64,000 nucleotides of DNA from Sclerurus mexicanus. Lineage: Eukaryota > Chordata > Aves > Passeriformes > Furnariidae. Where the stretch lies: the NCBI GenBank assembly GCA_013396755.1, contig VWZF01001679.1:1440663-1504662 (forward strand). The letters are read 5' to 3'. Below, piece after piece: positions 1 through 11,464 of the stretch; positions within the stretch are counted from its first letter, which is position 1, and each line of letters starts with the position of its first letter. The position numbers were made by a program, and so were the translations under genes. The notes under the pieces were generated by a model. It worked only from the letters and a program-made list of their open reading frames with translations, was not told the origin of the DNA and did no database searches.

Positions 1-3000
1 CTTTCAAACACAGATGAGAAATACTGCTCTCAAACCCTAGAGAATGACAAGACATACTGGAGAAATGTTTGACCTTGGACTTTGAGTGTTCAAATGATCT
101 GTTATAGACTGGAAGAGCTATACATGGTGTCAGGCCATCTGAAAGCAAAGATCTGGCCCAGCTTCTCAGACAGAACTCTGTGCCCACCCTTTTCAGCAGC
201 CCTTTTCTTTGATATGAGATAAGGAGCATTATTTATCTGGTTTGTCACCTGTACTGAGGTTGCAGGCCTAACTCTTTGCCCATGCAACTGCAGCACTGCT
301 GATACTGCAGGGATCCCAGAGCTGTATGTGTGGTAGGAGAATAAAAGCCAGAGCTGCAGAGGCCATGTGGCACCTCTAGCAGCCATGAGGACAGCCTTGC
401 CACACCAAGACACGCCACTGGAAGCCCTAATGTGAGGTCATGATAGACTCAAATGGTCACACAGGAGGGAAGCATTCACTAGAGCCTGGTGCTGATTAGT
501 AGTGTAGGAATCAGGCTGCCTAGTTCAAAAGGATGATTATTTATAAAGCAGCCTAGGAAGGACGCAAGGCTCACAACTGCCTGGGGGAAAAAAAAGACAG
601 GCTAAACTAAAAAATAAAAAAATAAAAAAAGAATACAAGTGAGCCTTGGGAGGGAAAGAATCACTCACTACTCACTGAGCCTCGTTCTCCTGATGATTTC
701 TGCAGGCAGCCCTGAGAGCCCTGACCTCCCTCACAATGTACCATTCTCAGGAGAGCAGAGTGCTGTGGCTGCAGTAGAAATTAAACACAAGTCAGCAGTT
801 CCCAGTCATCTACAGTGCTGTTCATTCAAGCAATTGGATATATTCATTGACCAGCTGCAAAGGGCAAATTTTTACCCTCTGTAAGGAGAGAATTCTGCTT
901 TTGCAGGTAACCCATAAAATGTCAAACTCCTAAACTCTTATGAGTTTGAGAGGATTGTCTAATGGATTAAAAATGTTACAGGAAAGATCAGATCTAAAAA
1001 AACCCAGGAGAATTTTCCTAGGATCACTCTCCTATAACACAAGCAATCCAATAAAACTGATTTTAGATGACTTTGAGTCAACTCACTCTATGATTAAATA
1101 GAAAAAAACCAGGTTCTGATGCTCCCCTTTCACATTTCCCAACCTCTGAACCCACTTATTGCAACAGTATTTGATGCAGCTTCAGAATTAAGGACTTTCT
1201 CAGCATGAGAAATAAGAATCTGTTTCAATGATATATTCTATTCAAGCTTTTTGAAGACTTCTAAGCTGATTTAAGGTCTTTGTCTTAGCACAAAAAACAC
1301 ATCAGTCAACACAGAAGTGCAGTCAACTCTGGGGGGGAACTTTGTAAGGTAATTAAATGAAGAGTGCAGTCATTCCACAACACACTCTTTGTGTTTTTGT
1401 AAGAGCAAGTCTTGCAGAGTGAGGCTTCACAAGGTCAGGAAATAATAGCCTGCATCAGGAAATGGAGGAGATCCTTTCCAAATGAATGTAATTAATCCAG
1501 TGCAGAAACTCAGACTGGATTTTTGCCACAGCTATCATCTAACCATGAGCATGTAACAAGATCCTTAAGAGCAGATCACAATGTCCCTACAGAGAAATCT
1601 CCAAATGATTGTCCTAACAAGGACAGACTTCTCCATATTTGAGCTCAGCTATGTTCAGGCCCTTCTGAAATGTGTGGTTGTAAGTAGGAAATAGTGTGCT
1701 TCAAACACAATAGCGGGCAATCACCAGAGTCATTTTATGTCATGAACATGCCTTGGTCATGTTCAACTCCCTATGGAAAGCCCTTGGTGTAAGGAAAGTC
1801 TGATGAGCTGACCAGGAAAGGCCTGCAGGTGCTGACCACCCATTACAGAGCCCTGAGCCATCCACAAATGCAGGTGGCACAGGGCATGGTGTGTAGGAAG
1901 AACTGCAGTGCTCGTTGCTGTACTCATGTGATGATACCTCTGCACTGCTCTGTCCTGTAAGACCTGGACTTCCTTCACTGCAATGCTGTGTCTTAGAGGA
2001 TAGTGAAGGTGGGAAAGCCCTAATGGCTCCTTCCAATTGCAGCAAGTTCAAAAGAAAGTTGATTTGGCTCTAAGATAGAGCACGTGTCAGTGTAATACCC
2101 AGGAAGGGGGGCAGTCTTGGGAAGGAATCCTTACTTGGTGGAAGCATTTCCATAGGGTTGCATCAACTGCCACAAAAGTGCCGTTTTTATACATAGAACA
2201 TTTTTGGTAATAGATCTCACAGGGAAAATCATGGAATTAATGGACTGTCCCACCATTAGCCCAATAAACTTCACACTCTGGCATACCCGATTGATGTGTC
2301 TATCCCTAGTCCCCTTTCTCAGTTAGCAGCACACAGCCTGAGTAAGGCATCCGGTGTCTCACAGCTCATGGCTCAGCCCCAGCAAGGGCTAAGCAGGCTA
2401 AAAGTCTTAACAAAGCAACTGCGCTCCAGGCCTAGGCACGTCTGACAGGAAACAGGGAGGCGTTGCTCATGGCACACATTCTATAGGTAATGTGCAACGG
2501 AGCCTGTGCCCTCCCCTAATGCTGTCTGGGGAAAAAACCATTTTGTCGCTAGAAGATTTCAGAACACAAAATGTTATAAGAAGTAAGGGGGGAAAGCCTG
2601 GAGTTTCCTTTCTGGGCATGAATTTCTGTAGAAGTTTTAATTTGGGCAGTCAAGAGATTGGCTTATCACAAAAGATGGGGAAGGAGGAAGTGAGGGGGGT
2701 GGTGTCTGTCACGGATGAACACAGGCAAACCCACCCATCCAAGCATTTAGGTGCCAAAGACCCATTGCGAGTGCACACGTTTGCAACGTGCAGCTCTAAG
2801 TGTCAGAGGCCATGACACAGATGTATGCACGGAAGCCTATAAAGGAGGGCTGGAGAGGTCAGCCAAGTCCCGCACTGCTTGTAGCCATCCAGACAGGCTG
2901 AGCAGTAGCTGAGAATGGATTAGCAAGCCCAGTGTACCAGTTGCCTATTTTTCCAGGACATGCGTGTTTAAGTAACATATCACACACGTACAAACACAGA

Positions 3001-3570
3001 TGCACACACCTCCAAACATACACAGTCCTAGCAATGCCGGTTCCTGAATCACATCTCCCCCCACTCTCTCCTGAGTCACTCCCTGTGGGGAGCTTTGACA
3101 AGCTGAAAGTAGGAGGACTAGGGAAAGGTATACCCAGCCTCCATCTCCTTGCTAAACAAGCTTGACCGATCCCTCTGGTACACCCCGAGGGACTTCCTCA
3201 GGTGCAGGAGAAGCCCAAAACCAACTAGCTAGGTAGAGGTTAAACATCACAGCCTTCCACTTCATTTGACTCTTCCACTACTGGCCCGTCCTTACCTTAG
3301 TGTCGCCTTTATTCATGTCATTTGTCACAGGAAGGGAGACAGCTGTAAAGTGGGGAGAGGGGGGAAGAAAAGAGAACTTGTTATTCCTCTCATCTGGGAG
3401 ATGAGCAGAGAATTACTGTCTTGTTAAAAAGGGGGGTGGAGAAGAGGGGCATCTCTCTCTGGGTGCAGCAGCTGGATGTGTGCACTGTGCCCCTCACAGG
3501 GAAGGGAAGGGAAGGGAAGGGAAGGGAAGGGAAGGGAAGGGAAGGNCCAGCCCAGCCCAGCCCCACTTAC
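1..3570 (-). other. CHGA: CHGA intron 1 (5' part), no further exon seen
   Basis: Minus-strand sequence downstream of the exon 1 donor. I looked for the highly conserved cysteine-loop exon of chromogranin A (a DTEVMKCIVEV-like sequence) and found nothing, so this is read as intron. Apart from the pentanucleotide array near the donor it holds an A-rich stretch at about 604-631 and ordinary unique-looking DNA. Open frames here (for example 1740-2051 minus, 2492-2815 plus) have no recognisable content. Confidence 0.6.
3501..3561. repeat. Pentanucleotide array (GAAGG)9 - N - (CCAGC)3 in CHGA intron 1
   Basis: Nine perfect GAAGG units (3501-3545), one undetermined base at 3546, then three CCAGC units (3547-3561). 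On the CHGA sense strand this is a (CCTTC)n pyrimidine tract that follows a (GCTGG) tract just inside the intron. The N at the switch between the two motifs suggests the true array was not resolved, so its length is a minimum. Confidence 0.95.
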
Positions 3571-3616
3571 CCGGCACGGCCAGGAGCAGGACGGCGAGCA
3601 GTCCTGGGCGGCTCAT
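3571..3616 (-). CDS. CHGA: Chromogranin A, coding exon 1 (partial gene, signal peptide)
   Basis: Reading on the minus strand, an ATG at 3616-3614 opens MSRPGLLAVLLLAVP plus one base of the next codon, then a consensus donor (exon end G, then GTAAGTGGGG) at 3570. This is a short hydrophobic signal peptide split by an intron after about 15 codons, which is how chromogranin A genes begin. The start context has A at -3, and there is no ATG in the inferred 5'UTR. The family product is an acidic prohormone of neuroendocrine dense-core granules; it drives granule formation and is cut into regulatory peptides. Identity rests on three things: the signal peptide and intron position, the promoter layout (TATA box plus CRE), and the neighbouring GOLGA5 in the same orientation, as in human. 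None of the mature protein is in the window, so the identification is good but indirect. Exon 2 should lie left of position 1. Confidence 0.78.
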
Positions 3617-3757
3617 GGTGCCGGCGGGACGGAGGGAGGGAGAAGGGGGCAGAGGGTGCGTGTGTCCTGGCGCGGGGGCTCCGGGCGAGGTGCCGGGGCA
3701 GACCGGCGCCGGGCGTGTGTATCTGCGCCAGTGCCCTGGCTGAAGATCCCAGATGGG
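3617..3757 (-). other. CHGA: Inferred CHGA 5' untranslated region
   Basis: The interval between the start codon and a transcription start estimated about 30 bp downstream of the TATA box. It is GC-rich and contains no upstream ATG on the minus strand. The exact transcription start is not visible from sequence; the 3757 end is an estimate. Confidence 0.5.
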
Positions 3758-3777
3758 GCACTGCAGCAACCGGCTCA

Positions 3778-3785
3778 TTTATATA
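3778..3785 (-). promoter_or_regulatory. TATA box of the CHGA promoter
   Basis: TATATAAA on the minus strand, about 160 bp upstream of the CHGA start codon, in an otherwise GC-rich block. Chromogranin A promoters of mammals have a TATA box just downstream of a CRE, and the same order is seen here. Confidence 0.75.
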
Positions 3786-3801
3786 TCTCAGCCCTCGGAA
3801 A

Positions 3802-3809
3802 TGGCGTCA
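3802..3809 (-). promoter_or_regulatory. CRE-like element (TGACGCCA) of the CHGA promoter
   Basis: TGACGCCA on the minus strand, with about 16 bp between it and the TATA box. Mammalian CHGA has a TGACGTAA-type cAMP response element at the same place, which drives neuroendocrine expression through CREB. The bird copy keeps the TGACG half-site, but the second half differs from the palindromic consensus. Binding is inferred from motif and position only. Confidence 0.6.
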
Positions 3810-3819
3810 GGAGGAAGCC

Positions 3820-3843
3820 ACCTCCTCCTGTCCCCCTCCCCTC
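3820..3843 (-). promoter_or_regulatory. GC/GA-rich Sp1-like tract upstream of the CRE
   Basis: A dense run of C on the plus strand (GGGGAGGGGGA-type on the minus strand), immediately upstream of the CRE. It could bind Sp1/Egr-type zinc-finger factors, which are known for mammalian CHGA promoters. The motif is weakly specific. Confidence 0.35.
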
Positions 3844-3857
3844 GCACACAGCCCTCC

Positions 3858-5208
3858 TTCCCCAGCGCCTCCATCACTCGCAGGCAGTCGGAGTGGGCAC
3901 TGCCAGCATCCCCCCAGCTCCCGCACCGGGGGTGCCGGCAGAAGGTGCCAGGCGCCGGTCGCTCCACCTTCTCACACTCCCCTGGCACAGGAAGGTCGAG
4001 GTGTGCTTCCAGGATACCTGCTTTCCCGACACTGGCAATCTACAGCGCCTCTGCACATGTGCCCTCTCTGTGTATGAACCTGCACTCAAACGTGACAGTC
4101 ACCCCGTGTCCCAGCCAGCATTGCCACCTGTAGATGGTTTGGCCCTCTCTGGGTCCCCTTGTCTGTCGCCGACCATGGAAGTCTAGAACAGGTGCTGAAA
4201 TCTTAGACGCCTGTTAAACTCCTCCACGGAGGATGGGGGGTGCCTGTAAGACTGGTTAGGAGCCAGAGGACTGGTCACCACGAAATGGGTTTGCCAACAG
4301 AGGGGGTAAATCCCAGCTGCCAAGAAATGCTTGTTAGTAGGATATCGTTTGGGGTAAAGAGCAAGAGGTGGTGCATGTGTTTCCTGGCTATTGAGAATCT
4401 GCAAATTTTGATAGATTGCTGCCCTTCAATGTTTCATAACAATCTGTAGCAACACCCTACACTCCATAGTTGAAGTATCCAAGATTACCTGGCTGCCAGT
4501 TTCCATTGACAAGGGAGGGAGAAGAAGTAACAAATTGCACCATTCTCTTGATCACTAGCATTTCCATGCTTTTGAAAAAATGGGTTTCTATTCTTTGGAT
4601 GGAGCATCTGTCAGGTCAGTCAGCTGGATTCTCTTTTGAAAGTGAATCCAGTGCTTCTTTAGGAGAATGTTTCTTTGGGAATAGCAGTTCGGCTATTCTG
4701 TGCTATCCCTCAAGCAATTTCAGAGGTCACAAAAGCCAGGCACTTAGACTAGAAAACAAAATTCAGAAAAATGCACTGTCCTTCTTCCCCACCCTACCTT
4801 GTTCTGTTCATGGAGGAGTCCTGCACCCAAGGAACTAGAGGTCATCACTTGTCTTCTTGTCTGAGATGACCGGAACTTTCCTATGAGACCAGAGAGTACA
4901 GACTGCACTATAGGTTTCCCTTTTCTCTTTCCAGGGACATATGGAAACGTGCTCCCAAATGTCCTCATACCTATCTGATTTGAATGCATGATTCAAAAGG
5001 TACATTTGGATTGTAAAAGGCCACTGATAGAAAATCAAAGCTCCCCTTGTCTGTTGCATTTTCTAGTTAATAGCAGAGAAAAGATGGAAATAAATTGATT
5101 CTCCAAACAGTGTTTTGTGAATGGCACTATTGATGGTTAGATGTTCATAAGTCTATGAAATGAACACCCGTGACAGTTCCTGTTCCATGGGGAACCCACA
5201 TCTTTCAG
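3858..5208. other. CHGA upstream flank, no gene seen
   Basis: GC-rich just upstream of the promoter (to about 4000), then ordinary composition. Several overlapping open frames in 3421-4190 result from the GC-rich promoter and the repeat; none has coding similarity. Distal CHGA regulatory sites could be here, but none can be named. Confidence 0.5.
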
Positions 5209-5220
5209 GAACAGTAATTT

Positions 5221-5340
5221 CTTTTCTTTTCTTTTCTTTTCTTTTCTTTTCTTTTCTTTTCTTTTCTTTTCTTTTCTTTTCTTTTCTTTTCTTTTCTTTT
5301 CTTTTCTTTNTCCTCTCCTCTCCTCTCCTCTCCTCTCTCC
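5221..5340. repeat. Pyrimidine pentanucleotide array (CTTTT)n - N - (TCCTC)n
   Basis: About 18 CTTTT units (5221-5309), a single N at 5310, then five TCCTC units (5311-5335) and a degenerate CT-rich tail to about 5360. The array is an almost pure homopyrimidine tract of about 120 bp on the plus strand, about 1.5 kb upstream of the CHGA promoter. The N again sits where the motif changes, so true length is unknown. Confidence 0.95.
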
Positions 5341-5360
5341 TTCTTTCTTTTTTGTTTTTT

Positions 5361-8300
5361 CCTGTGTGTGTGTTTTGTGTGTTGTTGAATTATTTGTTGG
5401 GGGAGGAGGGGTGAAGGTCATGTACAATGGACTTTCACTCTTTCAGGATACAACAGAGCATTTTAGTCTCTGAGTCTGAAATACTGAAAGTTATTAGGTT
5501 TGTTAATTCCTATGTATTCCTAAGAGAGAAACAGATTGATATCCTTAGCAAGCTATATTTTCCTAGTCAATATTTACTTATTCTTACATATAAATGTTGA
5601 TCTTATTAGGGCAATAAATTATCTCCATCCTAATCCGATTTCTTACATGAAGCCCTTTTCTTCCCTGGGGCTTCTTTTCAAGAAATGTACCAGGATATGT
5701 AGTGCCTTTTTTTTTTTCACTCTTAAGCTGCAGTCTTGCATATATTAAGTTGTTGCAATGGAGAAACTAAATGTTTTCAAGGTATAGCATGCATTCTTCC
5801 TCTGTAATAGCACCTCATGGATGATGAATTTTTCCATTTCTTACTCCACGAAAATGGATATGAAACTGTTAAAGCAGCAATCAGTACTTCTGCTATTGGA
5901 ATTTGTCTTATTAGGCACAGCTATATTAGGAACTGTCACTGTAAAGCATGTTAGGGAAAGATTTATGTCAAAAGGCAAAAATGATCAAATAAAAAAGTGG
6001 AAGGCATTCTGCCACAACAGAGTTCAAGGAAAGACTAAGTTTGTAAGTCTCTGAAGTAGTTTGTGCTTTATTATATGGAGAACAGAAGTAGGTTTTTAGT
6101 GGGTGGCAAAGTAATGAAGATGGACATTTATGACCACTTCCAGCCTTGTAAAACAGCTGTTGATGTCTATGGAGAACAATTCCATTCTTCCTTATAGCTG
6201 CACAATTCTGGTGCATGAAGTGTGGTGGGAATGTGGAGAGCCATATACCATTACCCGCCTGTGATCACTGCACTAACATAACGTGTGCAGATGGACAAAG
6301 ACATGAGTTATTGTGATGGGGAAAGGATATTTGCCTTCCTAGCCTACAAGTGATTTGAGAAGGCAGCAATGTCTGGATGGATGGAAGCAAATACCCAGCA
6401 CTGTTGCATTATCCATGCTCTGAGCTGAGTGAACAAGAGGGTCAGCCTAAAAGCCATATTGATATATGATCTGCTTATGCATAAGATCATGTGGCTTTAG
6501 TGCTATTCTCAATTAATGCAAGAGAGTAAATTTTAATCTTAATTTTATTTCAGAATTCAGGAAATAAACCCAAAGGATCTTGGGTATAGTTCTGAGTTAC
6601 TTTGAGAGATTTGTCCTCTAATTTCCTGGTTAAAACTGCGTTAAGAACTCACCCGTGTTCTGTGCTCGGAAACACTGACACTCCATCTCAGACTGTAGCG
6701 ATTTTACAGATCTGGGAACTAAGGCTCATAAAGAAAAAAGTGTCATTTTCATGAGGATATCAAAAAGGCTTGAAGCCAAGGCACAACTATTACCCACACC
6801 CTAACCAAAAAGACCAGTAAGCAAAAAACAGGCAACAACTACCTTCTTGCCTAGGAGATCAATTGATAACCATTTGACTGAAAAACTTGAATGTAAACTT
6901 ATTGCCAATTGAGCCAAAATAGTAGCAAAGTCTATTAAAACCCCCACATCACACCTTTTCTTCTTTCCCACATGTTAGTCAGTCACACTTGCCTCTCAGT
7001 TCCCTCGTCCAAGCCTTGCTTGTCTGCTTGTAAATAGAAATGGGCTTCAAAGCTCAGATTGCTGTTGTGAATGCCTATCTATGCTGGTAAAAAGCAGTCC
7101 TCTCTTCTTTTTCAGATCAGAGGCAAAAGGATGTTGACTTGCTTTGGTTTTCTTAGTCTGTGCTTGCACCAGCCTGAACTTAGTTGATTTTCCCGTTCAA
7201 AAGTTTACTTACACCCCATAAAAAAAAGCCCATCATTGTGCCCAATCCTGACAGTAGCTGCTGCCCTGCCTATCCATTTTCATCCTTGCCTGGCATGCAC
7301 AGCTCTAACTGGGGCAGATGGAGTATGTTTCCTGTTGGGAGAAGAGACCTCTCTGTAGTAATCACAGAATACCACCTGGGCACCCTTACAAATAGCTTGG
7401 ATTTCAACATAATTTTTCTAAACATTATCAATCTGGAAAATGTCATACCTCTCTAATGCCATGGTCAGTTTACCTATCACTTACAGAAAACGCATTCGTT
7501 CCTGTGAGCTCCACTGAATTGGTAAGAAAAGATGTGGAGAAGGAGGTTCTCTCTGGACAGAGTGACCTCAAACAGCCTCCTCAGGAAATTACTGATCGTT
7601 CCCATGGCCACGGTTTTATTTGACTTGTGACAACAAAGTTTTATCATGCTGATTCAGTAAGATAAAGCAATTCTCCAAGTTCTAAACTGGTCTAAAACAA
7701 GCTCATGAGAACATCATTGATAATGTTTACTTAAGTCTGAAGCTAGAGACATATAGTCTTATTTATTGATCTGTAGGCACTCATAAGGTTCATGAGAGTT
7801 AAGAAAAAACCAACAGTGACAAGAGTGACTAAGGTCTTTGGACCAGCACTCCTCTTCTGGGAGTCCATAAGTCCACCAGACTGCCTCCGCATTGCCAGCA
7901 GCTTATAGCCAACACACAGACCTTCAGTCAGCATCAGCATCATCCCTGATTCACAGAGTCACTGTACATGAAGTGCCTGGAATATTTTGTAGAGATTCAT
8001 TTTATTCCTCATCCTTTTCCTTTATATACCCAAGCTGTCTGTCCACTCCAGGCCAGATGTTCAGTGAACACCAAGTGAGGCACAGGGGAATGTGGGTCTC
8101 CTGGGCTGCCCATAAGACCAGAGTTCATCTATTCATCAAATGTGAGCTTGCTTTTTTTTTTTTTCGGCTAATAGCAAGGTTTAGAATCATGAAACTCATA
8201 GACACTTTCCATTCAGCATGCTTTCTTTGATCTCCCTTTGCTCTGGAAGAGATGAAAAGACAACTGAACCCACAGCCTACTGCCCTGCTGCTGCTGCAGA

Positions 8301-11300
8301 AGGATGAAGGAAAGGTGTGAGGATACAGGTACCTGCTCTCTACACATCTTTGTCACCAAAAGTGTTTGCAGAAGCCAGACTTGAGAATTTCCAGGGCACT
8401 GCTGTCCCCTAAGAATATTATTCTCTAAACAGTGGCAATAGCACATCCCTGGACATATGAAGCATAAGAACATAGCAGTTGCCATTCTGGGTGGGAGGAG
8501 GGAGCCAGAGACCCTGGGCCCTCTCACAGAGTCAGGGACAGGATCTGGGGTGGGGAAAGGGCCTCTTCCTGCCTGTGTGTCAGGCTGAATTCCAGCTTCC
8601 AAACCTCCCAAAAAACAGGCATTGGCCATGATATTTATTTCACAATGCTCTACAATGTTTTAGTGCTAATTAGAAGGAGCTAGTTTGCTTGTCCCTCTGA
8701 ACAGTCTCTCCTCAAACCTGGTACCTTCCTCAGCCTGAGGACTTCTTATGGCATGAAGTGCCACAGCTTGCTTAAGCACGGCAAAAGTATTTTGTATGTT
8801 ATTTTTAAATTGCCTCTTATCCTGATGCTAAAAGCTGGAAAAGACAAAAGCTCTTTTTCTTCCCTAGTCCAGTGAGGTTGTCATGGATATTTATGTTTCT
8901 CCCTTACTCATCTCCTTCTTGAGAGAAACAATTGCAGTCATTTGGTTCTCATGTGGCTCCTTTAAACCTGGCTACTAGCCAATGAGTCCCACAGGTTAAT
9001 TACCTATAGCATATAATTACCTAATGCAAAGAGATTCTGATGTATCCTGCTCTCACTAGGACTTTTTTAGTCTTCACTCAGGGACCCAGAAACTTTCTGG
9101 TGACACGTGAAAAAGCTGGTTTTTGTTTTAGAAATGACCATGCATAGATGTCTCAGGAGTTAGTATCCTTCAAGATCAATTATTCCCTCATATAAAAGAC
9201 ATTATGGAGAGGATAGGGAGAGTGTATGGACATGCTCCAGTTGTAAGTCATTAGTAGAGAGCTGCCTCAGCCTGTATCAGACAAATGACCCAGCCTGGAT
9301 GAGGCAAAGAAAAAGACTCTTTCTGTGGCTTTGTTGGTCTCAGTTGGCACCTTGGTCCCTTCTCTCCATCCATTCACCCTAGTTTGGGTCAGCCTGTTCT
9401 CCACACAGCCTGAGCAGAGCTTTGGGCAGCCTTTACAGTGCAGATGGCTCCTACCTCAGATGTTCTGTTGATAAGGCAGTTTTTGAACACCAAATTGCAA
9501 GTTAATGCTAGTTAATGAATGTTCTCTTTACAGGCAAAGCAAGCCTTTTCCTTCTGTACTAAGCAAAGAACAGGAGGAGGTAACCTTTCAGGTATTAAAT
9601 TGCTTGAGAGCATCAGCACAGAGCAGCTTGAGGAACAGCCACAGAATCTTAAATTACTGTTACTGGGCTTTTCTTCAGCCTGCAGGAGCTCAGGTTTCTT
9701 ACCTGACCAATATTTTTTCTTCCCAGGAGAGCAGGGGCTGCAGTGCCTGTCCTTGGGAAACAATTACCTTCCACAGGGCAAGGGGACAGCAGCATGAGGC
9801 ACCTTCAAATGCAGCAAAGGCCCCTGCTGAGCCCACCTCATCTCCTCCACATAGTAGGATGAGCCCAAAGAAAATCAGGGGGGTTGTACAGAAGTTCTCT
9901 TCCCTGTCCCCTGGTTTGCTCTGTTTGGAGGGAAGGGTTTGGACCACTGACCACCACTGACCTTGCGGAGATCTCCTCTCCATTTGTACTTAGCTGAGTT
10001 TGGACTCAGTCTCTGCTATTAACTGCTGGGGGGAATGTTTCAGGATAAACCACACTTTCTACTTTGCTGGGGATGAAAAAACCCCAAAACAACCTGTGGA
10101 AGAAAAGCCAGACTATGCTTCCCTCTCTGTTTTCTTTTTTTTGGGCGTTTTTACTAAGACATTATCTTCTGGCTCTCAGTAGCTTTTTGTTTTATGGAGG
10201 CAGCTAGATAACCAGAAACATGGTGAAATCCTTTTACGTGTTTCATGCCATGTAAGAGGCAATTGTTGTCATGTGTAACCCCAGAGGAGCAGAAATGGAA
10301 GGGTTTCCTCTAGGCAGAGAAGATAAATGGGTACTACATTCACTTTGTACTTAAAACTGCAGTGAGTATGTGACTTTCTGGACTGAGGGGAACACTGCAG
10401 CTGTTTTGCTTGACATAGATTCACATGGTGAGAAACTGGAATTGTATGGAGCAGATTTGTTATTTACATTTCTAAAGAAGCTGATCATTTAGAGCCTGAA
10501 CTCAAACATACGTCAATAGGAAGACTTTTACCCTTTCCACTGAGTTGTACTTCGAATCCTAGGCCTGGCTTCCTGCCCTGAGGTTGGGATGCATTTCCCA
10601 GAGGCAAGGATATAATTTAAATGTACTCAGGCAAAGAGTAAAGACAACAGTGAGGATAACAGCTGCAAGGGGGAAGAACTGCTGTACAGAGGAAGTCTTA
10701 AAAACAAAAAAAAGAAAATGCATTGGTCAGTGTTCACCATCAGAAGTAAAGACAGAAAATTATTCGAATTCTGTATGTCTAAAAGCAGGTTTGATGGTTT
10801 ATTCCCTCTGAATATCAGTTTAGACTCACCAAAGACTGATCAGGTTTTCTTTGCTCAGCTAGAGATTTTTGTACACTTAAACCTGAAATAATATAAAAAA
10901 TTTGGAGATTGAAAGGCTCTAGAAAGTCTTCTGATTATTCAGACAAATCCTGAGCAGAAGTAGGCTCCTAATTACTGAATTGCATCCTGTGGTGACTGAG
11001 AAGGGTCAGTTCTCCTGGATTTTTTGGAGGGGAAATTCTGGCCATGTCAGTCACTGCCTATTAAACCTAATAGTTTCTCATTTGTGAGCAGACTACTTGA
11101 TTCAGCTCTTGGCAATGGTTGCAAAACATGTAATTAGATCCAAACTCCAGGTTTTCTGTACTCTTTTGTACAAGTATGCAAGCGCCTGACAGTCTTCCTA
11201 TAGGTACTGGGTGTCTGGCCCTTCTTCCTTTGAGAGGCTCTTGGGAAGGAGGTTTAAGGACTTGATCTTTTTGCAGTCATGTTGATGGGAGTTTAAATTT

Positions 11301-11464
11301 TAATGATACAGGAGCAAATTCCTTGTGGGTATAGATACTGGAAACACCACTATTTATATTGGAAAGCCAGACTTTGAAAGGGATTGTCAGGCTGTGGGGA
11401 TCATAGAAAACCCAGGGTGAGCGGGAAGAACAGTCAGGTCTTCCCTTTCTTTCTACTTTATTAA
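5361..11464. other. Intergenic DNA, no gene recognised
   Basis: Six kilobases of mixed composition with short poly-T (8151-8164) and poly-A runs. Open frames up to about 150 codons (8213-8629 minus, 9505-9960 plus) show no family motifs, and overlapping open frames exist on both strands, so I treat them as chance. No RNA gene was recognised by eye. Confidence 0.5.

Noticed and set aside
1..3500. Search for CHGA exon 2 in the left flank
   Set aside because: No reverse-strand sequence resembling the conserved cysteine-loop exon was found; exon 2 is presumed outside the window.
3421..4186. Several overlapping 87-236 codon open frames near the CHGA promoter
   Set aside because: They run through the GAAGG repeat, the N and the GC-rich promoter in all registers; no domain, and the CHGA exon on the minus strand explains the region.
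5137..5427. Lys/Glu-rich open frame and its opposite-strand Phe/Leu-rich frame
   Set aside because: Both are translations of the CTTTT/TCCTC microsatellite with an N inside; not genes.
8151..8164. Poly-T run as the tail of a retrocopy on the minus strand
   Set aside because: No recognisable parent gene or target duplication next to it; likely a simple homopolymer.
9505..9960. 151-codon plus-strand open frame
   Set aside because: Starts within unremarkable intergenic DNA, has no motif and overlaps equally long frames in other registers.
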